Below are positions 15,551 to 24,720 of a stretch of DNA of 64,000 nt, one piece after another; the stretch's first letter is position 1, and each line of letters starts with the position of its first letter. The notes beneath the pieces were generated by a model. It searched no databases and had not been told where the DNA came from. It saw only the letters and a program-made list of their open reading frames with translations. The DNA comes from an uncultured Tenacibaculum sp. (lineage in GTDB: Bacteria; Bacteroidota; Bacteroidia; Flavobacteriales; Flavobacteriaceae). Both the position numbers and the translations under genes were made by a program. Where the stretch lies: NCBI RefSeq assembly GCF_947499065.1, contig NZ_CANMMT010000001.1, positions 558,001 to 622,000 on the forward strand, read 5' to 3'.

Positions 15551-15727
15551 TTATCCATTTAATTAACCCTTGTAAAAAATATAAAGACTTGCTTAATAAA
15601 ACTAAAACAGATAATTATAAAGCAAGGGATATAATGAATAAATTAAAATAGATTCGTCTTAAAAGTTAGGAATAAATTTTACTATAAAAAAAGAATACAA
15701 AATAAACGGTTTTATACATAATCATGA
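15551..15727 (+). pseudogene. Third decayed fragment of the JAB-type lipoprotein
   Basis: Matches about 11485-11730 of the intact gene (ATTTAATTAACCCTTGTAAA through the GGTTTTATACATAATCA histidine-motif codons) with deletions and frameshifts. The remaining parts of the 591-bp gap 15429-16019 hold an R element copy at 15933 and nothing else that I can recognise. Confidence 0.75.
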
Positions 15728-15932
15728 TATCTCCTATCTAAATAAAAATACTAGTATTTGATAACATGAATTCTACAATTGACTACATATCTTTTTTTTA
15801 AGTAATAAAATGAAATTGTTCACAGTATTTCTAGTAGTAAGTATCAGTAGCATATTATTCCGACAAAAAACTAAGTTTTAACAAGTACAGAAAAACGAAA
15901 ACCAAAGAATTATAATAACAACTAACAAACTA

Positions 15933-15999
15933 CTTGCAACACCAATCCACATTTAGTAAATTGGATTCATAAAAATTGAAAAAGAAACATTAAAAAGTA
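15933..15999 (+). repeat. R element, copy 2
   Basis: A diverged copy: TTGCAACACCAATCCACATT, then AGTAAATTGGATTCAT and AAAATTGAAAAAGAAACATT. It lies 20 bases before the ATG of the NTF2-like gene. Confidence 0.7.
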
Positions 16000-16019
16000 T
16001 TTTTCAAACAATATATAAA

Positions 16020-16472
16020 ATGAAAAAAAACATATTTATTTTAAGCTCTATCCTTTATCTAATTAATTTTTCTCTTTGTGGACAAACAAAGAAAGATTCT
16101 ATAGAAATAAAAAAAGTAGCATTAGATTATATTGAATCTCAACATAATGCAAAACCTAGGCAATTTGAACGAGCTGCACATCCAAGAATGGTAAAAAGGA
16201 CTTTCTGGACAGATAAAAAAACAGGAAAAGAATATTTGAAAGAAACTTTTACCGACGCCATGATTTTACTAGCAGAAACCTACAATAAAGACGGAACAAA
16301 ATTTCCAAAAGAACCAAAAAAAAAGGTTATCATTCTAGATATTTTTAATAAAGTAGCTTCAGTAAAACTGATAGCTAATGATTGGGTAGATTACATGCAT
16401 ATTATAAAACTCAATGGAAAATGGCAGCTTGTAAATGTTTTATGGCAGTTTAATGACTCTGAAAAACATTAA
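16020..16472 (+). CDS. Exported NTF2-like (putative lumazine-binding fold) protein
   Basis: 150 residues with a signal peptide (about 1-21, ending CGQ). The mature domain has ALDYIESQHNAKPRQFERA, HPRMVKRTF and a C-terminal VIILDIFNKVASVKL...DWVDYMHIIKLNGKWQLVNVLWQ. This is the pattern of the Lumazine_bd_2/SnoaL-like NTF2 family: a helix, FERA-HP, then ILDI...A-VK...WVDY-H--K-NG-W-IVNVLW. Family members form cone-shaped dimers with a ligand pocket; the function here is unknown. It is a stand-alone gene directly after an R element. Confidence 0.75.
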   Translation: MKKNIFILSSILYLINFSLCGQTKKDSIEIKKVALDYIESQHNAKPRQFERAAHPRMVKRTFWTDKKTGKEYLKETFTDAMILLAETYNKDGTKFPKEPKKKVIILDIFNKVASVKLIANDWVDYMHIIKLNGKWQLVNVLWQFNDSEKH

Positions 16473-16653
16473 TTTCAATTATTATCCCTAAACCTCCGTA
16501 AATAAGTTATACCTAATTAAAAAACAAACTTTTAGTACATTAGACACATATAAAGCCTTTGAAAACAATAATTCTCTATTTCCTTTTTTTTAGATTCTTA
16601 ACATATAAACTTGTAGATAAATATTATCAATAATTCAATCTAAAAAATAAAAT

Positions 16654-17658
16654 ATGAATATTTTAAAAAGAGTAGCCCCAGCAATAGTACTACTATTAAT
16701 TTCTCCTTTAATAGCAGAGTTTTTGTTGGGAGATTTTAACATACAACAGCTTGGTTATTTAGGCATCTTTATACCTCTATATGGTGCATCAGCACTTTTC
16801 ATTAGGGAAATTGTAAGACGAACTGGGAGAAATTGGAAAACAATCATTTTATTAAGTATTGTATTTGGATTAATTGCTGAAGGTTTAATAAACTTAACAT
16901 TGTTCAACCCTCATTATGCAGGAGCAACGCTCTTAAAATACGGGTTTATTCCACAGCTAGGAACATCATTTAACTATGCAGTTTTTATAATTACTCTACA
17001 TACAATCTGGAGTATGAGTGTGCCAATAGCTCTTGCAGAAGGAATAGCAGGCAAACGCTCAAAAAAACCTTGGTTACATACTTCTGAACTTATTATTATT
17101 GGAATATTAAGTCTTCTTGGTTTAGTTGGAACTGCAATTTCAACTATAAAACGATTTAATTTTGTAGCATCAGTTTCGCAATATACTGCTGTAATTGTTA
17201 TTATACTATTACTCATATATATAGCATTTAAAGTAGTTAAAACATCAACAAAAAAAACCGAAAAAACAAAAACTATATCAATTTGGCTAGTTCTTATTAC
17301 CGCATTTGTATTATCTAGCATATTTCAAATATGGTTTCATTACGCACCAAATCATAAACTAAATCCATTGCTTGGACTTTTTGTATTTATAGCAATTGAT
17401 GTTTTAACAATAATGATATTTACAACTTGGATTCGTCAAAAAAAATGGAAAACACAACATATAGTTACAGCAGCTACTGGCGCTATTTTAACCTATGGGT
17501 GGTTTGGTTTTCAGAGATTAATTATATCTGGACATACCGCAATGGGAGTACCTACAACAACAATTGATATCATTGGACAAATATTATTATTAATTATAAT
17601 ACTAGGAATAAGTTATATAGCATTAAAAAAACTACAAAATAATAAGAGCAATAAATAA
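16654..17658 (+). CDS. Polytopic membrane protein, unknown function
   Basis: 334 residues with about nine hydrophobic helices. It starts MNILKRVAPAIVLLLISPLI, with conserved-looking motifs LIAEFLLGD, FIREIVRRTGRNW, GLIAEGL and HTIWSMSVPIALAEG. The acidic residues inside helices (IAEF, IAEGL, LAEG) suggest a transport or intramembrane-enzyme role, but I recognise no family. It has its own 181-bp upstream gap and sits between two unrelated single genes, as elsewhere in this array. Confidence 0.65.
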   Translation: MNILKRVAPAIVLLLISPLIAEFLLGDFNIQQLGYLGIFIPLYGASALFIREIVRRTGRNWKTIILLSIVFGLIAEGLINLTLFNPHYAGATLLKYGFIPQLGTSFNYAVFIITLHTIWSMSVPIALAEGIAGKRSKKPWLHTSELIIIGILSLLGLVGTAISTIKRFNFVASVSQYTAVIVIILLLIYIAFKVVKTSTKKTEKTKTISIWLVLITAFVLSSIFQIWFHYAPNHKLNPLLGLFVFIAIDVLTIMIFTTWIRQKKWKTQHIVTAATGAILTYGWFGFQRLIISGHTAMGVPTTTIDIIGQILLLIIILGISYIALKKLQNNKSNK

Positions 17659-17869
17659 AAGAGACAAAGTATAATATTACTTTGTACAAATTCTTCATAG
17701 AATACAGCAAAATAATTGATTTAGGAAATTCAAATCCCCAGTCAATAAGTCGTTTAAAAAGACAAATTGTCTTACATTTTTACTTGGTTCAGTTATTGAA
17801 ATTTGATTTCACACTATTTATAACCAAAACGTTATGAATTACATTAAATCAAAAATGAAATTCTAAAAA

Positions 17870-18460
17870 ATGAAAAAGAGAAAAGTATTCCTGAGCATAT
17901 TTACTGTTTTAATAGTAGCAATTTCAACATTTCTATATATAAATTGGGACAAATTTGTCTATGTAGGTTCAGTAGATGTTATTGAAGTAGACTGTAGTAA
18001 AAAACAACAAATCTTGAGTGAAGTATATGAAAGCGATCAAAGGATTAGAAAAGCAAATGACCTCATCAAGTATGCTAAAGAAGATCACAGAAATCAGGAA
18101 TTAGTAATAAGCATTATTGAAAAATGTGGAATGCCAACATTAAAGGAGGTGTCTCAAAAACAAATGAATGCTATCTGGTTGGGACTTCAACATAGCACTA
18201 AAAAAATCAGAAAAAAGTATTTTCCACAAATAGAAAAAGCGGTAGAAAATGGGGACTTATCCAAACAGCAATATGCTTTAATGAAAGATAGAATGTTAAT
18301 GGACGAAGACAAACCACAAATATATGGTTCACAAATAAAGAATGGTAAATTATATAAATTAGAAAATCCAGAAACAGTAAACGAAAGAAGAAAGGAAATG
18401 GGAATGGAACCAATAGAGGGTTATTTAAAGTATTTCGACATTCAGCCCAATTCAAATTAA
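17870..18460 (+). CDS. DUF6624-like membrane-anchored protein
   Basis: 196 residues with an N-terminal membrane anchor (about 8-25). Features of DUF6624 are present in order: ILSEVYESDQRIRK near the start, IIEKCGMPTLKEV, then WLGLQHSTKKIRKKYFPQIEKAVENGDLSKQQYALMKDRMLM, then PQIYGSQI and PETVNERRKEMGMEPI. The order of QH, the A-x-x-G-x-x-x-x-x-x-A-x-x-x-D-R stretch, Q-x-YG-x-Q and the final RR-x-x-x-G-x-x-P is characteristic. The biochemical role of the family is unknown to me. A perfect hairpin follows 42 bases after the stop. Confidence 0.7.
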   Translation: MKKRKVFLSIFTVLIVAISTFLYINWDKFVYVGSVDVIEVDCSKKQQILSEVYESDQRIRKANDLIKYAKEDHRNQELVISIIEKCGMPTLKEVSQKQMNAIWLGLQHSTKKIRKKYFPQIEKAVENGDLSKQQYALMKDRMLMDEDKPQIYGSQIKNGKLYKLENPETVNERRKEMGMEPIEGYLKYFDIQPNSN

Positions 18461-18502
18461 AAATATAGATTATCGTATAATCAAATAATATAAAAAGCAT
18501 TG

Positions 18503-18547
18503 AATAGTGCCAATAGAAATAATATCAATATTGCTATTGGCACTATT
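18503..18547 (+). terminator. Hairpin terminator or recombination hairpin
   Basis: AATAGTGCCAATAG (18503-18516) and CTATTGGCACTATT (18534-18547) form a perfect 14-bp stem with a 17-nt loop after the DUF6624-like gene. The loop is long and the T-run weak, so a role other than termination is possible. Confidence 0.6.
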
Positions 18548-18605
18548 AGTATTTAAATACAAAAACTTACAACAAAACCTCTCATAACCAATTCTTCTAC
18601 TTTAT

Positions 18606-18666
18606 TTGCAAAACCAAAGCACATTGAGTACATTAGACTCGCTAAAATTGAAAAAGAAACATTAAT
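18606..18666 (+). repeat. R element, copy 3
   Basis: A good copy: TTGCAAAACCAAAGC, ACATTGAGTACATTAGAC, TCGCTAAAATTGAAAAAGAA and ACATTA. It lies 70 bases upstream of the next gene. Confidence 0.8.
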
Positions 18667-18735
18667 ACCTTATACCATTCCAACATTTCCCATCAATAAA
18701 TAAGCTAAACATATTATAGCAACATATAGAAAATT

Positions 18736-19287
18736 ATGAATAAAACTATCTACTTAACATTATTTTTAATTATACCATTAACTTCATTTGGCCAATTAGC
18801 AGAATCTTTAAAAAAAATGCAAAATGACAAGAATATTGAATTTAAAAAATATGAGCCTTTATTATTTAAAGCTACATCATATATTTTCAATAACCCTGCT
18901 AATCCAAGATCTACTGAATTTATAGCAGCAGCAAAAATAGTGAGCTTCTGGATGAATAAAGATATAGGAATGGGAATACCTTTAGGTGGGGAGTTTTATA
19001 AATCATTAACCAATAAACAAAACCAACAATTTCTTTATACAGTTGCAATGATAAATTATGGACTTGACCAGAAAGTAAATAAAAATAGAATCCTAAAATG
19101 TTTACCAATAGAAGGAAAAAAATATAGTGAACAAGAAGATGTAAAAGAAGTACAATTAGGAGGGGCTAAAATTCTATTAGAATATATTGGAAATAGAAAA
19201 AATAACATTCCTATGAATTCAAAAACGAAAAAATATTACAAAGCTTATAAAAAAGGTAACCTGAAAGAAAAGCTAAAACAGAAATAA
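18736..19287 (+). CDS. Exported protein, unknown function
   Basis: 183 residues with a signal peptide (MNKTIYLTLFLIIPLTSFGQ, cleaved near 19-20). The mature part is helical, with NPANPRSTEFIAAAKIVSFWM and GGAKILLEYIGNRKN. Homologues I can imagine in Flavobacteria are uncharacterised, and no motif points to a function. It is preceded by an R element and followed by 120 bases of degenerate R-element flank (CTTATAAACAAATTAGACAC). Confidence 0.6.
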   Translation: MNKTIYLTLFLIIPLTSFGQLAESLKKMQNDKNIEFKKYEPLLFKATSYIFNNPANPRSTEFIAAAKIVSFWMNKDIGMGIPLGGEFYKSLTNKQNQQFLYTVAMINYGLDQKVNKNRILKCLPIEGKKYSEQEDVKEVQLGGAKILLEYIGNRKNNIPMNSKTKKYYKAYKKGNLKEKLKQK

Positions 19288-19410
19288 ACACCTCACTTAA
19301 ATATCAATAAATAAATTATGATTATCTAAAACTTCCTCATAATCAAGTGAATTAGATAAATACTAAGGAACAAATTCCTCTTATAAACAAATTAGACACA
19401 ATTGAGAAAA

Positions 19411-20868
19411 ATGAAGTATAAACTTTTAACTTTAGTTCTTTTATTAATGTTCTGTGGGTGTAAATCTTCACGTAAAACAATAGAGCAAACTAACCAAGAC
19501 AAAAACTTAATAAACTATCTATTTCAAGATTATATTGGAGAAAAACCGAGTGCAAGTTTTATTGTTATAAAAAATGGTAAAATAAAGCATTGTCAAAGTT
19601 TTGGATATGCTAATTTAGAGAATCAAACCCTTGCCAATTGCGAAACTAATTACAGAATTGCATCAGTAACAAAACAGTTTACTGCAATGGGAATTTTAAT
19701 ATTAATAAATCAAGGGAAATTAAATTACGATTCTAAACTAACTGAAATAATACCAGAATTTCCAGATTATGGAAAAGAAATAACAATTAAAAACCTAATG
19801 CTGCATAGGTCTGGTTTACAGTCTTATAATAGATTATATCCAAAAGATTGGAAAAAACAGCTTGTTGATAAAGACGTGCTTAATCTTTTAATAAAACAAG
19901 ACAGCCTTTTATTTCCTGCAAATTCTAAATTCAGATATAGTAATTCTGGATATGCTGTTTTGGCTACAATTATAGAAAGAGTTTCTGGTAAAAGTTTTAA
20001 AGAATTTATGGATGAAGAAGTTTTTGAAAAATTAGGAATGACTAATACTACTGTGTACTTAAAGGATTTAAATATTAAAAATCGTGCATACGGATATAAA
20101 TTCATAAAAAACAAATATGAAAACAAAGACCAAACAAAATATACAGCCATTCAAGGAGATGGAGGAATTTATTCATCTGTAAGTGATTATGCTAAATGGG
20201 ATAAAATTTTATATAACGAAACCCTTGTGAGTAAGGAGCTGTTAAATGATGCATTTTCAAATTGGAATGAAAAAGGAAAAACTAATGGAAAAGGCTATGG
20301 GTTTGGCTGGCAAATTGACGAAAAAAACGGTAAAAAGTATTTACTTCATGGTGGTTCTACATCAGGTTTCCTTAATACTGTATTACGAATTCCTTCTGAA
20401 AAAATTACGGTGGCAATTTTCACTAATAACGGAAGTAAAGGTGGTTTAAAAAGAAAAGCTTTGTATTTAGCAAGTTACTTTTCTGATGGTAAAATTCCTT
20501 TTCCAGCCTATTTTTTAATTAAAAAAGATATTGAGGAAAATGGAATAAATAATATAACAGCTAAGTTTAATCAACTTAAAAACAACAATACTAAATATGA
20601 CATTGAAAAAGAAGATTTACGTGCTTTGGGCTTTAGTTATTTCAAAAAAGAACCAGAAAAATCACTTAAAATATTCGAATTAATTAAAATGGAATTTCCA
20701 GATTTTTATGGAGGTTATTTTGGACTAGCTCAATACTATGCCTATAAAACTGAAGGGAATAATGAAAAAGCAGTTGAATATTATAAAAAAGCAATTGAAT
20801 TAACACCACATAAAAAACAACGCTTAATTAATTATTCTAAGAAAATGATTAAAAAACTAAGTAAATAA
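19411..20868 (+). CDS. Class C beta-lactamase-like serine hydrolase lipoprotein with TPR tail
   Basis: 485 residues from ATG 19411 (a TTG three codons earlier adds nothing). Lipobox in LVLLLMFCGC (Cys near 17). The beta-lactamase/transpeptidase fold carries SVTK (catalytic Ser and Lys), YSN (in RYSNSGYAVL) and HGGST near residue 315, plus FSxxGYxxLxxIIExVSG-type context. This is the AmpC/PBP4*/esterase-like family rather than a proven beta-lactamase. Residues about 385-485 add one or two TPR-like helices (EKAVEYYKKAIELTPHKKQR). It is probably periplasmic or outer-membrane anchored. The stop is followed by a CAACA-n-GTAT motif. Confidence 0.85.
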   Translation: MKYKLLTLVLLLMFCGCKSSRKTIEQTNQDKNLINYLFQDYIGEKPSASFIVIKNGKIKHCQSFGYANLENQTLANCETNYRIASVTKQFTAMGILILINQGKLNYDSKLTEIIPEFPDYGKEITIKNLMLHRSGLQSYNRLYPKDWKKQLVDKDVLNLLIKQDSLLFPANSKFRYSNSGYAVLATIIERVSGKSFKEFMDEEVFEKLGMTNTTVYLKDLNIKNRAYGYKFIKNKYENKDQTKYTAIQGDGGIYSSVSDYAKWDKILYNETLVSKELLNDAFSNWNEKGKTNGKGYGFGWQIDEKNGKKYLLHGGSTSGFLNTVLRIPSEKITVAIFTNNGSKGGLKRKALYLASYFSDGKIPFPAYFLIKKDIEENGINNITAKFNQLKNNNTKYDIEKEDLRALGFSYFKKEPEKSLKIFELIKMEFPDFYGGYFGLAQYYAYKTEGNNEKAVEYYKKAIELTPHKKQRLINYSKKMIKKLSK

Positions 20869-20922
20869 AACTACGCCCAACAGTGTATGTAATAATAACT
20901 AAATCAATTCAAAGAACATAAA

Positions 20923-21495
20923 ATGAATAAATTCACAGTTTTTTTACTACTCATAGCAATAGTAATCAATTCCTGTAAAAATTCTGAAAAGAAATTTGAT
21001 AAATTGGAAATTGCTAAGAAATATTATAACGTTCTTGATAAATCAAATGTTTCTGAAATCGAAATTTTGCTTACCGATAGCCTATTAATAAAGGAAACCG
21101 AATATGATTATGAGCAAACATTTTCTAAAAAAGAATACATCAAATGGTTAAAATGGGATTCTGTGTTTGAACCAACTTACAAAATCCTCGAAATAAAACA
21201 AGAAAATAAAACTGTAAAAGCTAAAATTTCAAAAACAGATAAAAGAATCTCTTTCCTTCATAAAGAGCCTATTGTTAGCGAACAAATCATCTATTTCGAT
21301 AATGATAAAATAACAAGTATTGAAACGGCAAAAAATGTGATTTTCAATGATTCCATTTTTGTTAAAAATCGAGATAAACTTTTGAATTGGATTGACAAAA
21401 ATCATCCAGAATTGAATGGGTTTATTCACAACCAAACAGAAACTGGTGGAATAAAATACTTAAAAGCAATTGAACTCTATCAAAATAAAAAATAA
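20923..21495 (+). CDS. Lipoprotein with SnoaL/NTF2-like domain
   Basis: 190 residues. The signal MNKFTVFLLLIAIVINSC has a lipobox Cys at residue 18. The mature part begins with a helix (KLEIAKKYYNVLDKSNVSEIEILLTDSL) followed by strands, as in SnoaL/NTF2-like folds where the first helix and a DSxxI strand begin the cone. I can name no catalytic residues. Single gene in the array, followed by CAACAATGTAT shortly after its stop. Confidence 0.6.
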   Translation: MNKFTVFLLLIAIVINSCKNSEKKFDKLEIAKKYYNVLDKSNVSEIEILLTDSLLIKETEYDYEQTFSKKEYIKWLKWDSVFEPTYKILEIKQENKTVKAKISKTDKRISFLHKEPIVSEQIIYFDNDKITSIETAKNVIFNDSIFVKNRDKLLNWIDKNHPELNGFIHNQTETGGIKYLKAIELYQNKK

Positions 21496-21523
21496 CGCAT
21501 TACAACAATGTATTAGTTAGAAA

Positions 21524-21856
21524 ATGGCAATACCAAAAAAAGGAACAAGAAAAATATCTGTTAACGAATTGAATTTTAGATAGCTAATTCGAAAAAAGGT
21601 TACCTACACTGAGTCCGTTTATGGAACTGGAAAATTACATGTAGCAATCGAATTGGAAGAAAATCCAGGAACGAGCTTATTTATCTATACAGATCGAAAG
21701 CACCCAAACGACATAGAAACCGAAATAGTAACCCCAATAAAGCCTTCTGATATTTCTAATTGGATAAAACAAGCTTTAAAATTAGGTTGGAATCCTTCTG
21801 AAAGAGGAAATCCTTTTCGAACTAAAATTGTGAACAATAAAGTAGAAATGGAATAA
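21524..21856 (+). pseudogene. Small conserved protein interrupted by one in-frame TAG
   Basis: The frame MAIPKKGTRKISVNELNFR is followed by TAG at 21581-21583 and then continues open: LIRKKVTYTESVYG...ELEENPGTSL...WIKQALKLGWNPSERGNPFR. In related small proteins I recall, the residue after the YR/FR is tryptophan (RW-x-x-RKKPTY), so a TGG to TAG change is the likely event. Without it the protein would be about 110 residues. Either this is a fresh nonsense mutation or the codon is read through. A restart at TTG 21653 would give only 67 residues. Confidence 0.7.
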
Positions 21857-21912
21857 AAACACACAACTAATCTTATACAATTACCTTAACAGCAACCTTA
21901 ATTTAAGAGTCT

Positions 21913-22434
21913 ATGAGAATAACAAAAAGCGATTTAACTATTATTATTCTTTTATTAGTTTTTGTTTCAATAGGTATTTATGGTATCAATTCCATTGAAT
22001 TTATAGTAGGTAAAGAAACAATCAATTTTACACTCAAATGGTGTGGAGTACCAATACTCTTGCTAGCTCTATATTATGCTTTCAAATCAACATTTGCATA
22101 TCACAAAAGTGCTGAAATATGGAGAAATATCGTTGGGTTTGTTATAATGACATTTATTATGGGAATGGTATTTTTTATTTCATTTCAAGGTTTAATTATT
22201 TTGATTAATAACAATTTAGGCGATCATAAAGAATACCAGTTACAAGGGAAAATAGTGAGCCTTGATTATCCAAAAGATAAGAAAATAGGAAATAAATATT
22301 CAATTGAAATAAAAAGAGAAATAGAACTAGACACTATAAAATTAGATGTTCCAACCAACCATTATTTGCAAGGTCAAAAGTTTACAAAAAAAATGAAAAT
22401 TGGTTATTTTGGTTTTCTCTATGCAAAAGAATAA
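21913..22434 (+). CDS. Small membrane protein, unknown function
   Basis: 173 residues with three hydrophobic segments (about 9-28, 43-60 and 75-100), then a soluble beta-rich tail (about 110-173) containing YQLQGKIVSLDYPKDKKIGNKYSIEI. The tail looks like a small OB- or Ig-like extracytoplasmic domain. No family recognised. Confidence 0.6.
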   Translation: MRITKSDLTIIILLLVFVSIGIYGINSIEFIVGKETINFTLKWCGVPILLLALYYAFKSTFAYHKSAEIWRNIVGFVIMTFIMGMVFFISFQGLIILINNNLGDHKEYQLQGKIVSLDYPKDKKIGNKYSIEIKREIELDTIKLDVPTNHYLQGQKFTKKMKIGYFGFLYAKE

Positions 22435-22485
22435 AACCAAAAAGTCAAACTACCAAATGCTCGGAAAAGAATTGAGAAAAACATT

Positions 22486-23016
22486 ATGAATTTAAAAGAA
22501 AAATTAGATAAAATAGATTCAGAAATTAAAATTGGACTGAAATTCAAAGCCGCTAACAGGTTACGGAATTTGATACAGGAAAACCCGAATGAAATTGAAT
22601 TATGGAATAAACTCGCTGAACTTTATTATGAAAGCGGATTTTTGGACTCTGCTGGAAAATATTGGATTCTGACTGAACCAACTGACCAGCGAATTAAAAA
22701 ATGTGTTGATATTTATGAAAAATCAGTAAACTATTCAGGATATCAGATTTTACAAGAAATTGTATTTCGAGGAGACAAATCAAAACTTTCTGAATTTGCT
22801 CAAAATAAGTTATCAGAATTAGAGGCTGACAGTAAAAAGAAAGTTGATTATATCCCTAAATTCAGGCCAAAGAGTAATAAACAAAGACAAAAAAAAGAAA
22901 GTTCAAAAAGGACTTTCAGAGATAAACTAACTATTTATCCAATTATCGGGGTTTTTGTTTTTTTAGCAATATGTTCAATTATTGGAGTAATAACAGTTCT
23001 AAAATGGTTTTTTTGA
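22486..23016 (+). CDS. DUF6584-like protein with C-terminal membrane anchor
   Basis: 176 residues. The N-terminal TPR-like helices read KFKAANRLRNLIQENPNEIELWNKLAELYYESGFLDSAGKYWILTEP, which matches the DUF6584 pattern (A-x-x-RL-x-x-LI...P-x-x-x-E-x-x-x-x-LAELYY-x-x-G-x-x-x-x-AG-x-YW). A basic linker leads to one C-terminal membrane helix (about 152-174), so the TPR part probably faces the cytoplasm. Function unknown. After the stop the motif AACAACAATATATAA starts a region that resembles the palindromic element at 14671. Confidence 0.65.
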   Translation: MNLKEKLDKIDSEIKIGLKFKAANRLRNLIQENPNEIELWNKLAELYYESGFLDSAGKYWILTEPTDQRIKKCVDIYEKSVNYSGYQILQEIVFRGDKSKLSEFAQNKLSELEADSKKKVDYIPKFRPKSNKQRQKKESSKRTFRDKLTIYPIIGVFVFLAICSIIGVITVLKWFF

Positions 23017-23175
23017 AAATAAAACGACATAACAACAATATATAAACACAAATACGGCTAATGCTAAACCCGAAATAAACCGCTAACTTTCACATAACAA
23101 ACAATTATACAAAATCGTTAAACACAAGCATAAAAATCCCTCTTCGGTTTTAAAATAAAGCATTACATTTATGCT

Positions 23176-23799
23176 ATGAATATAAAACTAACAGAATCTG
23201 AAAAAATCAAAGTGCTCAATTCCGATGATATCTACGGAATTATGCAAAAGATTCTGCTTCGAGAACAAAAAATTGACCAAAACCGAGAACACTTCTGGGT
23301 AATTGGATTGGAAAATAACAATCGAATTCTTTTTATCGAATTAATCAGCTTAGGAACAGTTAATAAAACATTAGTTGAACCTATGGAGGTTTTTAGCTTT
23401 GCTTTACAAAAAAGAGCTGTTAATATCATTCTTTGCCATAATCATCCAAGTGGCGAATTAAAACCTTCTGAAGACGATAAAGATATTACAGACAGACTGA
23501 TACAAGTGGGTATTATTGTTGACTTAAAAGTGATTGATCATTTAATTGTATCAAACAAAAGCTATTTGAGTTTTAAGGATATTGGACTTTTAGAAGAATT
23601 AGAAAAAAGTACAAAGTATGTTCCACCATATGTATTGGCCGAACGAATAAAAAAAGAAGCCACAGAAATTGCCGAAAAAAAGAAAACAATCGAAATTGCT
23701 AAACAGTTGAAAAGAAAAGGTATTGATGAAAAGACAATATCTGAATCAACTGGATTATCAATTGAAGAAGTTGAAAAGCTAAGAGTACGAAAAAAATAA
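23176..23799 (+). CDS. RadC-like JAB domain protein
   Basis: 207 residues. The RadC/JAB metalloprotease motif is clear: CHNHPSGELKPSEDDKDIT (HxH, P-S-G and SxxD), with upstream GLENNNRILFIELISLG, then VEPMEVFSFALQKRAVNIIL, and later GIIVDLKVIDHLIVSNKSYLSFKDIGLL. Full-length RadC has an N-terminal helix-hairpin-helix; this short version has instead a C-terminal helical/basic tail (about 150-207) ending in a helix-turn-helix-like ISESTGLSIEEVEKLR. Such short RadC proteins are common on mobile elements in Bacteroidota. The cellular role is uncertain. Confidence 0.85.
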   Translation: MNIKLTESEKIKVLNSDDIYGIMQKILLREQKIDQNREHFWVIGLENNNRILFIELISLGTVNKTLVEPMEVFSFALQKRAVNIILCHNHPSGELKPSEDDKDITDRLIQVGIIVDLKVIDHLIVSNKSYLSFKDIGLLEELEKSTKYVPPYVLAERIKKEATEIAEKKKTIEIAKQLKRKGIDEKTISESTGLSIEEVEKLRVRKK

Positions 23800-23903
23800 T
23801 TGCTAGTTCCCTACAATCTATAATCGGAAATACTAACAAAAGTCTAAATCAAAAAGCATTAAATTTAATTTTGTAATTACACAAAGTCCTTACCTAGCAT
23901 AAA

Positions 23904-24521
23904 ATGAAAAAATACTTCTATTTAGTATTCATATTGCATTTAACTTTTAGTTGCAAAAAGATAGAAAAAGAACCTTCAAAAAACACTTTAAACTTAAATA
24001 ACTCTGATTCAACAATTACAGTTAATGATAATAAAAAGATATTATCCAAAATCATAAATTCATTTCATAAAGCAAAAAAAATTGTAATTACAGAAAAAAC
24101 AACAATTGTTGATATAACTCAGGATACAGAACAAATAGAATTCGGTAATTTTAATTACAGGTTACCTTGTTTAGATAAAGAAACTTTTGATAATTTTCTT
24201 CTTAAAAATCAATCTCCTGTTAAAATTAAAGGCAATTTTTATACTCAAAAAAACATCGTTATACTAGAAAATCAACAAATAAATGAAGTTTTAAAAAATT
24301 CAATTTATACTGGCTGGAAAAAGTTTTACGAAACTTACGGAGAAGAAGCTCAAGGTTTATTAACATTATCCAGAATAGGTTTTAACAAGAAAAAAAATAA
24401 AGCTTTATTATATTATTCCAATCAGTCTAATAATACAAATGGTGGCGGATATTTGTTAGTATTTAAAAAAATTAAAAATGATTGGGAAATATGCTCATCA
24501 ACTCAGGTATGGATTGCCTAA
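23904..24521 (+). CDS. Lipoprotein, unknown function
   Basis: 205 residues. The signal MKKYFYLVFILHLTFSC has a lipobox Cys at 17. The mature part has NFNYRLPCLDKETFDNFL, a repeated K-N-Q strand region, and the C-terminal part ...GGGYLLVFKKIKNDWEICSSTQVWIA. That end (an open strand, then a W-x-I/V-x-x-x-x-x-x-W-I hairpin) is common in small Bacteroidota lipoproteins of unknown function. It is followed directly by an R element. Confidence 0.6.
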   Translation: MKKYFYLVFILHLTFSCKKIEKEPSKNTLNLNNSDSTITVNDNKKILSKIINSFHKAKKIVITEKTTIVDITQDTEQIEFGNFNYRLPCLDKETFDNFLLKNQSPVKIKGNFYTQKNIVILENQQINEVLKNSIYTGWKKFYETYGEEAQGLLTLSRIGFNKKKNKALLYYSNQSNNTNGGGYLLVFKKIKNDWEICSSTQVWIA

Positions 24522-24563
24522 AACATATAACATCTTCTACCATAACAAATCCCTCTTACCAAC

Positions 24564-24625
24564 TTGTAAAACCAACATACATTGAGTACATTACACCTGC
24601 TAAATTGAAAAAGAAGCATTAAAAA
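24564..24625 (+). repeat. R element, copy 4
   Basis: TTGTAAAACCAACATACATTG, then AGTACATTACACCTGC and TAAATTGAAAAAGAAGCATT. It continues with a longer shared tail (TACTTAAACATTTAATATA) that also follows copy 5. Confidence 0.8.
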
Positions 24626-24720
24626 ACAATACTAGATACTTAAACATTTAATATATAAAGAATAAAGTTACTCTTACAAACAAGCTTCCAATAATATAAA
24701 AAACCAAATACTAAACATTA

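Noticed and set aside
19824..20150. Antisense frame within the beta-lactamase-like gene
   Set aside because: It is opposite the catalytic domain codons and has no features of its own.
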